64,000 bases of DNA from Beta vulgaris subsp. vulgaris. Its lineage: Eukaryota > Streptophyta > Magnoliopsida > Caryophyllales > Amaranthaceae. The stretch is from NCBI RefSeq assembly GCF_026745355.1, contig NC_079207.1:9031238-9095237 (forward strand). The letters are read 5' to 3'. The notes beneath the pieces were generated by a model, which saw only the letters and a list, made by a program, of their open reading frames with translations, had not been told where the DNA came from and searched no databases. Made by a program: the position numbers and the translations under genes. Within the stretch, counting starts at the first letter, position 1, and each line of letters starts with the position of its first letter. Below, in pieces: positions 24,961 through 36,396 of this stretch.

Positions 24961-27900
24961 TTAATCTTTCTTGGATCTTGAAAGGACCTTCGACCTCTGG
25001 GCGCGCATGTAGTTGAACATGTGTGGACTACCTGCAATTGCTCAAGAAAACTCTGTTGGAAGCTGAAGGAACAGAAGTACAGTACATTATACATGCAACG
25101 AATAAGGAGGAATAAAGCATTTACCTGGAACGTATACTCCCAGAACAAGTAATGCATTGTAGAAGTAGTCAAATGAGAAGTTCCATTTGTTGGGCATCCT
25201 TATACTGTACTTCTCTGTTGTCTGTTGTAGCAGAAAACCGACCAGCAAAAACATCAGCTAAAGTCAGAGTAATATGAAACCGGTATTTTACTCAGAGAGT
25301 AACTTCCCTATATCAACTTTAATTGTACCCTAAAAGGAATTTCAAAGGAAATATGCATTGATTAGGTGGACATGTGAGATTTTATAAAGTGAAGGATCTG
25401 TATGGTACTTAACCTCAATTCCTAAAAAATGACTCGAAATCATATGTGGCCTACTCCTTCCTATTCTAAACTCTTTCCTCAATTTGTTTTAAAAATCGTA
25501 ATGAGACTCAAAAGGTAGAAAAAAAAGCGAAATTATATGAGGTAACCTGACCTTTAGATCTTTTTCTAGAATGACCCTCATATTTACATGCGTGTCTCAC
25601 TGTCTCAGTTAACTCTGAACTTGTAAAACAAAAAAAATCCTGTTTCTGTCATGTTCTTCACCCTTTCTCTTGTAACTTCATGTTCTCTCTCCCTTCTTCA
25701 TCACTCTCTTGCAAACTCATATAAACTTGTTAATCTCACTAATGTTCAAGCCCTTGATCTTTCAGAACTTTTTTTTTTTTTTTTGGGGGGGGGGGGGGGG
25801 GGGTTTGGGGTGGTGTGTGTATGTTAGACAGTTTGAATTATGCAAATCTCAGTCAGACCCATGGTTGGATAGATTAACTAATATTTGCCATTCCCTTCTT
25901 AACAGAGTTGCATTTATCTAGCTGTAGCATGCCCAGTACCCAACTCATTCGACTTTGAAGAACTCATCACTTCCTAACCTCCCTAAGCATTATCTAGATC
26001 TCAGTTGTAAACAAAAATGATAAGTTCCTGGTGATAAGTCCCTATGCAATTTCAGGGTAAGACTACATAATCTTGCCAGAGCATACTAAGCAATTCCTGG
26101 CGAAAACTATGGATAATTAAATCCATGTGTGAACCCTAGTTATGAAAAATCCCACCACATGACTGTATGAAGAAGGCGAACAGAAAAGATGACTACATAG
26201 CTCTCAAGGCATTCAGCACCAGCAGAAGTTAAACCAGCAATATAAAGATTATTCCGTTAGGGTCCACGATCCAAGCATATTGACATTGCTAGTATTTTAC
26301 TAATTTAACAAAACAGGAACATATATGAGGCAATTTAGAGGGTACTGAAAGAGCTTCAAGGATAGTTAAATGTCTCACCTTCATGTATGGTAAAGCTGTG
26401 TATATCAAACCAACTTCACTTGAAATGCCAATTGGATAAAGTAGCATGAAGGTGCTATACCTGCAGAATACATTCTAAGATATTACGACTAAAAAGTGAA
26501 TTATGGAACACATCATATAGAGAACAGATTGAATTTGCTGGTACCTCAGCCACTGAAGCCATGATGGTGCAGACCCAAAGACTTCTTTCATGCCGAAAAA
26601 GGAATAACGAATAATCTGAAATAGGCCAGAATGAGTATTATGTTTTTTTTTCTCCTACTGCTAATAGCAAAGAAACAGCAGGGACTTATTAAGCAAATCA
26701 AAGTCTGCTTTCACACAGGATCCGTCTTTTCATTGATATTACAAGGTCATGACACAAGCAAGAATATCTTAGACGGTGATACTTCTGTTGCATGGCTAGT
26801 TGATCATAATTCTCCTTTTCTTTGCATTTTGTCCTCTCTAAGCAAGATGAGGTTTTACTTTAATCCATCTTACTTTGACACCCACAGATTGCTTTCATTC
26901 CCCCTGAGGCAAATCAGTTCGATCGATATAAAAGATGTAACTACTCCTTTTACAAGTCAAGACCTCAACTTTTTGAGGTATCGATGACTGAAAGCAAAAG
27001 CACGACTACTCCAACCTATGCTTCCAGGATGGACATAATAATAAGAGAGACAAACACTTACACAGCCCTCAGATACTTTCCATTTGGGTACAAACACTGT
27101 AAAAATCAACTAAACACAAGCCTTAAAAAATCAACAACCAAATTGGAGTATAGGACATAGCGAATGCTCTGGCTGTAGATCGCACTCAGGCCTCACCACC
27201 TAACCACATGCTATACTTGGAAACCCTTTTAACTCTATACACAGGCCATAAGTTTCATGTCAATATCCCCATTACTTTTCCATGTTCAAAGTTCTCTTAG
27301 TAAAGGTATAATTGTGTTTCTCATATTCAAGCCACTAAACACCAACTAAAACACCCCCTAGCATACGACATACAAATAAACATTGCACGAACCCAACTTA
27401 CAAGAATATGCCCATTGTCCATGATGGGTGTAAACAATAAGATATATGGCGGTTAACTTCCTCAACACTTATTTTAATCAAACATTTAGGGGTCGTTTGG
27501 TTCACTATTTTTGGGTTTCAAGAAACGGAATCAATTACCGATTCCCTTTCTTGTTTGGTTCAACCCCCTCATCAATCCATTACTTGATGGTACCCACTTT
27601 GTTACATTCCCTCCCCCTCAAGCAACAAAATCCATTACTTGAAGTTAATGGTTACCCTTCATTTCTATTCCTTGGCTTGAACCAAACACTCAATAAAGGT
27701 AACCATCTTTGTTACCATTCCCCTCCTCTATTTGTATCCATTCCCTTTCCATATCTTGAACCAAACGACCCCTTAATGAACTTTAAATCACCACAGTAGG
27801 AGAATCAGATTCTAACTCCCTAGTTACATTATGAATGTCTTATCAAAAATTCACCATTGCCTTTTCCCTTTTCAAAAGTCTAACAAAATGAGACAAACAC

Positions 27901-29229
27901 ATCTTGACACAACACATCTCAAAGCAGATATTAGCAAAATTGTGACGTTCACAAGAATAGTGCAGCAGTAATCTAGTAGTCTAGCTCTAGCAACACATTT
28001 ATGATCTCCATGACTACATACAAACTAAGCAATACTTCTTCCAAATCCTATTATATTTCCTCATTTCCATGGAAGTATCTATTATCTCTCGGTGCATTTC
28101 TCCATACTCCATTAAAGCGAATCATATTGATTCTCTAGAAGGAGATGATTTCCATAAGATGAGAAATGCCTAACACAGAACCATTAGAAACAAATTCTGT
28201 TCAGAACAGTTTTTTTTAGTATATTCAGTAAAAACAATAGTATATTTTATAAAAAGTAGTACATAAAAACCCAACATATGACCAAATTAAGATATAATAT
28301 CATAAATTGTATTTTCTTTCACTACACTACTTTATCGATTAAGTGCATTACTTCTTTTTTATATAGATATACCCCTCTTATTTATAATCTGAACAAAAAA
28401 TGTTCAAACATTTATGGATTGAGCAAAAGCTCTCTACAAAATACTAACCTCTGTAACAGCCCAGCTGATTACCAAAGAGCTAACAAGAAAATGACTTTGC
28501 GTCTGCGAAATCGCAAAAAATGATTCAAATAAGTTTGCAATGCAATTTCACCTTCAACCAAACAGAAACAAAAATAATAAAAGGGCAAAATTTTCAAACC
28601 TCTGGAAAGCTATACAAAATTCCCCAAGTCACATACAACCTTGATCCAATTTGAGGCAATGTTGCAGTTATAGGTGATCTAATCAAACCTTCAAATTTGC
28701 CAAAAATAAGCTCAAACAAATTACTTTCCAATCAATCAATAACATAAATCACTTCAAAATCTAAAAAAAATTATACCCAATTACCAAAATTTCACTCACC
28801 AATTAAACCATGAACAATCTGTTCGACGAAATGCCCCAAAGAAAAAAACAAAAACAAAATTAGATACCATAATTGACAGCTAAAGCAAAACTAAACCCAG
28901 TAACAATAATTGATCATGAAAGAAAAAGAGTATAGCTTAGACCTCTAAAATGGCGGCGGTTTGAGCAAGAAGAAGAGGTTTTTCAATGGCGTCGTAGACA
29001 TGTTCATAGCTTGATTCTTTCAAGGTTTTAACAGCAAAGTACAAAACTTGAGCCCTGTATAAATTAATCCCAAAAAATTCAAAGAAAAAAACTTAGATTT
29101 TCAATTAAGATTGATAAAGAAACAAATACTAGTAAATGAGAAGAGAAGAAGAAAAAACCATCCAAAACAAACGGTCCAATTGTAGATGGAGAGGTATGCG
29201 CGTCTTAGAAGAGAGAGAAAATCCGCCAT
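24961..29229 (-). CDS. PAS2: Very-long-chain 3-hydroxyacyl-CoA dehydratase (PASTICCINO2/HACD)
   Basis: Nine minus-strand exons join in frame: 29229-29159, 29054-28943, 28818-28800, 28688-28600, 28502-28449, 26615-26545, 26460-26379, 25221-25125 and 25031-24961. They encode 221 residues, the same length as Arabidopsis PAS2. The enzyme dehydrates 3-hydroxyacyl-CoA in the third step of very-long-chain fatty-acid elongation at the ER membrane. Family signatures are visible: AIEKPLLLAQTAAILE, SHFLVSSLVISWAVTE, LLYPIGISSEVGLIY and FSFDYFY. The catalytic pair inferred from yeast Phs1 would be Tyr147 and Glu154. The protein is hydrophobic throughout and ends in a lysine-rich SRSKKD tail, in keeping with ER residence. 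Exon 3 is only 19 nt. The 1.8-kb fifth intron hosts a Tourist MITE. The start MADFLSLLRRAYL matches the family N terminus. Confidence 0.95.
25769..25812 (+). repeat. Poly-T/poly-G junction in PAS2 intron
   Basis: About 16 T are followed directly by about 19 G, then TTTGGGG. It is a simple homopolymer pair in the intron between exons 26379-26460 and 25125-25221. Its exact length may be affected by sequencing error. Confidence 0.8.
27489..27772. mobile_element. Tourist-like MITE in PAS2 intron
   Basis: This 284-bp element has terminal inverted repeats GGGGTCGTTTGGTTCA and TGAACCAAACGACCCC (perfect over 15-16 bp). TTA direct repeats flank it (27486-27488 and 27773-27775). It is a PIF/Harbinger derivative without coding capacity. 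A diverged, inverted relative lies at 60921-61232. Confidence 0.85.
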
Positions 29230-29550
29230 TGTTGTGTTTCTTCTTCTTACCAGTTAAACTGTTAAAGCGTGAGAAGAGGAAGAATAGTACAAGTTTGAGA
29301 GAGAGAGATGAAATAAATGGAGGGAAAGGAAGCAGGTGAACTGATCAACTACTACCTAGATTGATATTCATTGATGTAAGGTCAGTCATAAAATTGATCA
29401 ACTACTTGCGAATTTGCGATATACTGACATGGATCTCGAATTGTAAGCTTTCCTTCAATTCGCATTGCATCATCGTTTGTAACGAACTCTTAAGGATATC
29501 AGTCGTGCAATGTCTTGTGGGGAAAACTTTGTCTTCCAAGTAGGTAATCG
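29230..29550. other. PAS2 upstream region
   Basis: This segment upstream of the PAS2 start holds a GA/CT-rich leader (about 29265-29330). No gene is supported, and I see no clear TATA box. Confidence 0.35.
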
Positions 29551-29660
29551 ACTCGGTCTAATAGTTAAGATTGAGGTGTTGTAAACGATAGGTTACATGT
29601 TCTAATTCATCTTCTCTTATATGCTACCTTCGTAGCTTATATGGATAAAAAAAATATATA
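29551..29660 (+). mobile_element. tRNA-derived SINE, copy 1
   Basis: An A-box-like TCTAATAGTTAAGATTGAGG is followed by a B-box-like GGTTACATGTTCTAATTC. The copy ends in an A/AT-rich tail, GGATAAAAAAAATATATA. It is homologous over its whole length to 56706-56816. The tail was the landing site of the mariner-like element. Confidence 0.6.
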
Positions 29661-30171
29661 CTTCCTCCGTTTCAAAATAGATGGGACATTGTGATTAAAA
29701 CGGACTCCTAGGCAAAAATTCATAAGTATGTTTAAGGGAGGTAGATTAAAGGAAGTGGTCCCATGTGAAAAGGAGGGAGAAAATATTTTAGTTGGGGACC
29801 ACAAGCTGTTTGCCGCCAGCTCTTTTGTAACAAAGTATGGGACCACTTTTTTTTTCCCTCCATTTTTTTGGAACTACATTAAGCTTTTACACAATACACT
29901 ACAACCAAAACAGAAAATTTAAAGTTCCCTCTAAAATTTCAAACCACTTCAAATTTAAGTTAAGTTTAGTACCAGATTTTTGTTTTCCCTATTTAAGGGT
30001 TACAAACATTCCACAAAAAATTAAGTGTTCCTACCAACCAAAATGTAATTAAGGAGAACATTCTCTCCTACACATTCACTGCACACACGCAGCACTAGAT
30101 TAAGCAACAGAATTCTAAGGCAAAAAAAGTCAGTTTGTTAATCTCTTCATCATTTGCTGCATCTGGACAAA

Positions 30172-30963
30172 ATGGATGCAGCACAAGAAATGTACAATGC
30201 TGTTGTTGATGAAGAGGACTTGGATGAGTACTATCTACAACTACTTGATGAGATTGTGCCCAACTTCAACAGTCAAATCTCCTCTGAACCAGAATCTGCT
30301 GCACAATACCAAAACAGAAAAATTAAACCTGAGATGAAGCAAGAAAAGAGAAGGAGAGCTGTAGATGAACTGTTAATTATGGAAGAGAACGGAGTATTAC
30401 CATATGGTGCATTGAAGAAGACAGCAGATAAGTATGGTGTTTCAAGACACACAGTAGAGAGATTATGGAAAAGAGCATGCAATCAAAGAGTTACGGGTGA
30501 TGTCATTGATGTCAGGTCAAGGAAAAAGGGAACTGTGGGGAGGAAATCAATGGAATATAGTGAGGAGTTTCTCCAATCAGTGCCACTGAATTTACGCACT
30601 TCAGTTAGATGCTTTGCTGGGGCACTCAAAGTGTCTCCTTCAGCAATTTATAGACTGCTCAAGAAGGGGAAGCTCAGAAGCCATACAAGTAGCAACCATC
30701 CAAGTTTGACAGAGACTCACAAATTGGAGAGGATGAAGTGGGTTCTATCCCACATTATACCTGGCACACCCACTGTACAAGCAGAGTTTATACACATGGA
30801 GAACATCATACACATTGATGAGAAATGGTTCTATAATCCATCAGGGAGACTTTTAACTTATGAAGGAGTTCAAATCATTAACACCTCAAGGCACAATGCC
30901 GAGCAAATCATTGACTCACTTCAAGTTTTTGGTGAGTCCTTCATCATATGGATTAGGGAGTGA
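30172..30963 (+). pseudogene. Truncated plant mariner-like transposase
   Basis: From MDAAQEMYNAV the frame encodes a plant mariner transposase N-terminal part. A first helix-turn-helix is around GALKKTADKYGVSRHTVERL and a second around FAGALKVSPSAIYRLLKKG. The first catalytic aspartate lies in HIDEKWFY. Similarity stops right after that motif (about 30838). The remaining 40 codons to the stop at 30961-30963 do not resemble transposase, and the second and third acidic residues of the DDE/D triad are missing. Plant mariner transposases usually exceed 400 residues; this frame has about 264. The product is presumably inactive as a nuclease but could still bind the TIRs. Confidence 0.85.
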
Positions 30964-31299
30964 TTTTAAAAACAGGGGACTCAATATACAACAACAAACC
31001 AATCCCACAACAAAGGCGCTTTCTATATTCATAACTCATCATTCATCAATTTGACATCACCCTTAAACTCTAGGTCAAGCTCAACATAACCAATAATCAG
31101 CCAACACAACCAACAGCTCCCAAGAACACAAGTATCAAACACAATCCAAGCTTATCCAACAGCAAGCCAAACATTGAACATCACCAATAGAAACATTCAA
31201 CATCACCAATCAGATTCAAGATCACCAACACAAGGCAAATATACATAACCATTAAAACAGAATAACACAAACCAACAACAGAAAATATTAACATGCAAT

Positions 31300-31755
31300 T
31301 CAAAAAACGCAAGTAAATAAGGATAACAATGGGACAGTAGTCAAACCTCCCTTACAGTAATTTTTGTTCAAATCTGTACCACGAATCACTATCCCCTTCC
31401 TCTTTAAACCAGATTTCATGACCGATTTACTCCCACTACCACCACTTTCTTTAAAAGAACCCACCTTAGCCTTTCCTTTTCGATTGTATGAATAGTAATT
31501 CATCTCAGAACCCATACAAGGAAGAGCACAAACAGTAACGCGTTCAGAATTAGGTTTTTTGGAGACAGAAAGTGGGGGTAAAGTGGGAGTTTTGAAAACC
31601 ATTTTTTCTTTCACATCTTCCTCGGAACTCACCAGATCTATAATTACTTCTTCTTCAGAGGACTCACTAAATAAATCATCAGGAAACCATGGTTCCTTCA
31701 TGTCCTTAATTTCCTCAAGAACAACACCCAGAGCTTTGCAAGCAGTTGGACCCAT
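31300..31755 (-). CDS. Unidentified antisense ORF inside the mariner-like element
   Basis: A 151-codon minus-strand frame opens MGPTACKALGVVLEEIKDM. In the same frame it extends upstream without a stop to about 31850, giving about 180 codons in all. The product is hydrophilic, with an acidic, serine-rich patch (SESSEEEVIIDLVSSEED), a basic glycine/serine-rich stretch (GSFKESGGSGSKSVMKSG) and a KRKG motif. I do not recognise the family. A strong donor-like TTACTGTAAGG occurs near its 3' end (about 31355), so the real reading may splice onward. It could be a captured host gene fragment or a second ORF native to this mariner clade. Confidence 0.4.
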   Translation of the reverse strand: MGPTACKALGVVLEEIKDMKEPWFPDDLFSESSEEEVIIDLVSSEEDVKEKMVFKTPTLPPLSVSKKPNSERVTVCALPCMGSEMNYYSYNRKGKAKVGSFKESGGSGSKSVMKSGLKRKGIVIRGTDLNKNYCKGGLTTVPLLSLFTCVF

Positions 31756-32012
31756 ACACTTTGAAGCAGCCCCTGAATCGTATAGTCTACGGGGCCAAGG
31801 AGAACCATTTTCAATTGATCGAATGACGTCAATTATGAACGTCGCCTCTCCTCATCCGTAGTTTCAAAATGCGCATCAATCAAAGGTTCCAAATTGATAT
31901 CACAAACCTTTTTTAGGAGAGAGAAATTGATTTTCAAGCAAAATTGCGAAGAACAGAAAGAAAAACGAAGATGAGTAGAGAGAGAAAGAAGATCTGAAGA
32001 CGAAGTTATGAG

Positions 32013-32190
32013 GGGAGAGAGAGTAGATCTGAAAAAGTTATAGAGAGATGAGCAGTAATGAGGGAGAGAGAGTAGATCTGAAAAAGTTATAGAGAGATGA
32101 GCAGTAATGAGGGTGAGGGAGATGAGCAGTAATGAGGGTGAGGGAGATGAGCAGTTATGAGGGAGATGAGAAGTTACGAGGGAGATGAAT
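32013..32190. repeat. GA-rich minisatellite in the mariner-like element
   Basis: Two copies of a roughly 50-bp unit (GAGAGAGAGTAGATCTGAAA and onward to GCAGTAATGAG) are followed by three shorter units of about 25 bp built on GGGAGATGAGCAGTAATGAG. The tract lies upstream of the antisense ORF, where a 5' leader would be. Confidence 0.7.
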
Positions 32191-32470
32191 GATGATGAAG
32201 AACCCTAGGTGAGATGAAGAGGTGGGGTGGGAATTCAATTGGGTAGTTGGTGGGTCACTAAAAATGGTGGGAATCATTAGTTTTAGGTTAGGATTAATCA
32301 GATTATTAGATGTAGATTAAAGAACATAACACAAGTTAGTAAGGGTAAAATGGTAAAATTAGAAGGCAAAAGTTACTAAATAAGGAAAAAAATAACAATG
32401 TATCATCTATTTTGAAACACCCCAAAATGGACAATGTCCCATCTATTTTGAAACGGAGGAAGTATATAGA

Positions 32471-32875
32471 TGTTTGGGCTTATTTCCTGGGTTAAGCCTG
32501 TCAGAGATAATTAAGCCCAATAAAGCCTTAAACCTCCAGAGGGCCCCACCTGTGATAGTGCCTCCCAGCTGTCAGTGCCCTCCAGCTGGCCTACAGTTGG
32601 GATATCCCCAGTACTATAAATACTCAACCCCCTCGTCAATGAGAAGGTATTGAATTCTTACCTAACAAACCAGAGCATCTCTCTCTAGACTTTATCTCTC
32701 TAAGCTTGATTACTGACTTGAGCGTCGGAGAGGCGATCCCGGAACAACCCCCGGGGCAGTCTAACCCTTACTTTTGCACGATTCCGGCGTACGGACTTTG
32801 GACTCAGGACATTCGTATCTGACCCGGTATTCCCTAAGCAAAGGAATCAGTACCCTTAATTTCTAGACAGAAACA
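32471..32875 (+). repeat. 5' LTR of the Tat element
   Basis: The 405-bp LTR begins TGTTTGGGCTTATTTCC and ends CTAGACAGAAACA. A TATAAATA box lies at 32615-32622. It differs from the 3' LTR at about four positions. Confidence 0.92.
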
Positions 32876-32878
32876 GTT

Positions 32879-32896
32879 TGGCGCCGTCTGTGGGGA
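32879..32896 (+). other. Primer-binding site of the Tat element
   Basis: TGGCGCCGTCTGTGGGGA lies 3 nt after the 5' LTR. It resembles the tRNA-primed binding sites of Tat elements. The exact tRNA is not assigned. Confidence 0.75.
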
Positions 32897-32972
32897 TAGT
32901 ACAAAAAGTTACTTCGCCACCACTCACTCAGATTTACTCACTCAGCTACTCAGCTCAGAACGCCAATTGACA

Positions 32973-33171
32973 ATGGCACCAACAAAGAACACTCGCGCTA
33001 AGCAAGCCTCTGACCAGGTTGGTCGGCCAGAAAGAGGCCACTCCCCCGCGCACAATAGGGAACCCCCGAACCCTCGGCCGGAGCGAGGTCACTCGCCTGC
33101 GCATAACCGGGAGGCCGAGCGGACCCCCTCACCGGCTCGGAGGTCACCTACCGTCCAAACTCTGGACCCTC
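32973..33171 (+). pseudogene. Tat gag, N-terminal fragment
   Basis: The frame starts MAPTKNTRAKQASDQ and continues proline/arginine-rich with a twice-repeated PERGHSPAHNRE motif. It is cut by the chromovirus LTR at 33172. Position just after the PBS and its basic composition support gag. There is no capsid core left. Confidence 0.7.
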
Positions 33172-35834
33172 TGTAATATCCCGTATTCAAGTAATATTAA
33201 TTATCAGATTAATTATAAATTAAATCTTTTCAAACTAACAAAAACAAGAATTATAGATATTAAAATGTATATAAGCTATTTCAAGTTCCCTTTATTTAAT
33301 CTAACTTGTGGACAATAGAACAATTATATACTTAAGCAAAAATAAAAATTACAAAAATGCCCCTATGAGTCTAACTCTAGCCCATCTTCTTCCTTCCTCC
33401 ATTTTCTTTCTCTGGCAAATTTTTTTTGAAGTGTTCACACATGAAATCAAACACTTCAATTCAATACTACAACGCTCATGTCAGAAATCTTCTTCATTAG
33501 TCAATAAAGCTTGCCACAATATCTCACAAAATCTGGAAGAAGCCCCAAAATTTGAATTCTCAATCTTCCTCCATTAATGTTTCTTGACCCAAGTTCATTT
33601 TTTTTTCAAAGGTTAAACTGATCAACAGTAGAAGCATAGCTTCCAATAATTTCTATAAATACCGATTGATTTCCAAGATTTGCCAACACAAACAAAACCA
33701 AAAATCAGAACTTTGTTAACCAAAAATACCACAAAATACAACTTCCTTGTTCCCTCTGTTTTTGGGCGAGCTCCACCGCGCCACCACCAACGACCACCCT
33801 CGCTCACACCTTCCTCTCTCGCTCACCTCACGCTGTACCTTCCCTTTCTCTGTCGTTGCTGCCACCGCAGCACATTTCCGGCGACGCAGCCACGCTGCAA
33901 CCACGCCGCAACAACCCCTCCGCCAGCCCAGCCACCTTTCTTTCTCTCGCAGCACCTTTCTCTCTCCTCGACCCACCTGAACGAACCACCTTCGTCACTC
34001 CGGCGAACCACCGAGGCTCAGGTGCTGCGCGGTAGCCGTTTCAGGCGACAAGCTCTCTAACGTTCCTCCCTCTGTTCCCTGTTCCCACGTTATAGGTATG
34101 CTGTTTTTACTTCCTTTTATTTTTATATTTTGGGCCTAAGGTAACTCATTAGTATTTTATCAATTACAATATTTGGACTCAAGCAATATACGAGTTATAA
34201 CTTTACTGTTGCTATTTAGACTAATGAGATTGGAGGTATAACTTATAGTAAGTTATAACTATCTATTATATTAAAAATAAGTATACTATTTTTTCTTCAA
34301 GAAATATGACTTAAAGTTGAGCAAATTTAATACTAAGTAGTCCTACCCTATATTTTATTAAGTCAATATTATTAACCTCAATTTATTAATATTTACATAT
34401 GACAAGTGTTAATTTTATAAAAGTTAATGACGATAATTAGTTAAGTAATAAGACGGTGTTTATAAAGTTTAATAGATAAGTGATTATACGTAGTCTCGCA
34501 ATTTATATGGTTAACGAGCCAACTTTGTAACAATATTAATAACAAATGAGGAAAGGTTATAATTTTAATCGTCTCGTTATCAATTATTGGTTAGATTAAG
34601 GAAAAAGGGATATTACAAGCCTCCCCCGACTATCAAAGTTACTAAGCAGGATTTGAGGTAACGTCTACTGCTAACACCCGCATTCCCTTTCTAAATATCT
34701 GTTTTATGTTGATATTTATAATGTTTATGTTAAATATATGATTTTATGGATTGCGGATATGAAATCTTTTTATGAACATGATACTTCATGACGTTACGTA
34801 ATTTATGATGACTTGCGAAAGATTAAAGAATATGATTTCATGATGATTGTGAAGTATAATGTATAAATAAAAAGAAATGAAACATGATAAACAAAAGTGA
34901 AAGATGGTTCTTGGCAGTACGATGTTATGTTGGTCGTGCACGTACCGTTCTATCCTATGGCGGAAACGCCACCTTCTGGTTAGGGACAATTGTCCCTGGT
35001 GGCACCGCACTATGCCTGGCTTTATGCCACCTTCTGGTTAGGGACATTGTCCCTGGTGGCTATTGCCCTATGATTATGATGATGATGATGATGATGATGA
35101 TGGGAGACGTCCCTGTATGTTATACTCGCCAAGTTACCAATAAGATAATTATGATGATGATTATGATATGAAGATAATAATGAATTTATGTTTACATAAA
35201 ATGTTTATGAAATGTTTTTACTCTATTCTCTCTCCTCCCTTTTTGCAACTAAAATGAATTGAAATGAATTTACGATGTTAGAGTAGTATGTTACTGGGCC
35301 TCGGCTCATGACGTTTTGCTTTTCTGTTTTAGGTAATGACGGGGATGACGGAATGGCGTAGCAGTGAGGAATAATTACTACTTAAATTATGCAGACTCTT
35401 ATTAATATGTATTCTAAGCTTGAGAACATTAGTTTATGAACCTTAATTATGTTTCACCTAGTTATTTACGCATTTCTAAGTTAGTTATGAAGTTTAATAT
35501 TTATAAAGTTACGTTCTTTAACGAACTTATGTTGCCTTGTATTTTCCAAAAGGAAAGTACGACAGTAACGCACCGACTAAGTTAAGTCTTCCGCTGCTCA
35601 GTAAGAGCTAATTAATGAATTAATGATGTTTAGGAGTCGGGGCTAGAGATGGAAATATCCAGCGGATGATCCGATCACCCGCTTCACCCGCACTATTAAA
35701 CGGATGGAAAACCCGGTTTAAACGGGTGAGAGGCGGGTGACGGGTTAACGGGTGACGGATTCGGGTCGGATTCGGGTGATAATTTTTCATCCATCACCCG
35801 GTCCATCACCCGGTTACCACCCGACCCATCACCC

Positions 35835-35868
<34 letters not shown>

Positions 35869-36113
35869 CTTATTTTCTTATGCAAATTGTTGTGGGTTTT
35901 ATGTTGTTGGGCTACTGGATTTTTTTCTCCCGTCACCCGATAATCACCCGATCCATCCGTTTCACCCGCGGGTGATGGATGGATGGATTCGGGTGAACAT
36001 TTATGCGGGTGATGGATGGATCGGGTGAAGCGGGTGGATGCGGGTGATGGATGCGGGTGACGATCCACCCGCCCCGAACCCGATCCATTTCCATCTCTAG
36101 TCGGGGCGTTACA
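33172..36113 (+). repeat. 5' LTR of the chromovirus, interrupted by a MITE
   Basis: The LTR begins TGTAATATCCCGTATTC and ends GGGGCGTTACA, four bases before the PBS. It is 2942 bp including a 456-bp MITE plus its 8-bp duplication. It contains a CT-rich part (33750-34060), a twice-repeated CACCTTCTGGTTAGGGACA unit (about 34970-35065) with a GGGACAATTGTCCC hairpin, and an ATG microsatellite (35070-35100). The 3' partner is absent, so the left border rests on the TG start and gag interruption. Confidence 0.75.
35644..36099. mobile_element. hAT-like MITE inside the chromovirus LTR
   Basis: The inverted termini are TAGAGATGGAAAT and ATTTCCATCTCTA. The 8-bp target duplication GTCGGGGC is perfect (35636-35643 and 36100-36107). 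The 456-bp interior is full of CGGGTGA/TCACCCG repeats plus an (AT)n run near 35838-35868. It is non-coding. Confidence 0.88.
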
Positions 36114-36116
36114 GAA

Positions 36117-36129
36117 TGGTATCAGAGCC
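36117..36129 (+). other. Primer-binding site of the chromovirus
   Basis: TGGTATCAGAGCC is the standard complement of the 3' end of plant initiator-Met tRNA. It lies just downstream of the LTR end. Confidence 0.9.
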
Positions 36130-36396
36130 AACGGTTCCGAAACCTTAAGTAAAACCTTACAGGTTTTACGTATTTCAAATAAGAACTAAAATGGTTTAGG
36201 ATAAGTAATTTAGCTAAGATGAGATAATAATAATAACAATAAAATGGTTGTAGATAAATAAGGAAAACAATAATGAATATGAGTGTGAGAGATAGGACGG
36301 GAATGGGAAACTTTTACGCTGCTTTAACGCTGTTGACAGAGTATGTTGCTGGCAAATGAGTATGTCATAAACGTAAAATATTTTATGTTTTAGACG

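Larger units (their letters stand above)
29661..32462. mobile_element. Mariner-like element carrying foreign DNA
   Basis: The 2802-bp element has 32-bp perfect terminal inverted repeats (29661-29692 and 32431-32462) starting CTTCCTCCGTTTCAAAATAG. TA target duplications are at 29659-29660 and 32463-32464. The left half carries the 5' part of a transposase gene. The right half holds unrelated sequence with an antisense ORF and a GA-rich minisatellite. The intact ends mean it could still be mobilised in trans; that is inference. Confidence 0.88.

Noticed and set aside
26631..26987. Plus-strand 118-codon frame in the PAS2 region
   Set aside because: It is antisense within a PAS2 intron and has no domain.
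33680..34060. Plus-strand 126-codon Pro/Ser/Arg-rich frame
   Set aside because: It lies within the chromovirus LTR in a CT-rich low-complexity tract; overlapping open frames on both strands reflect composition.
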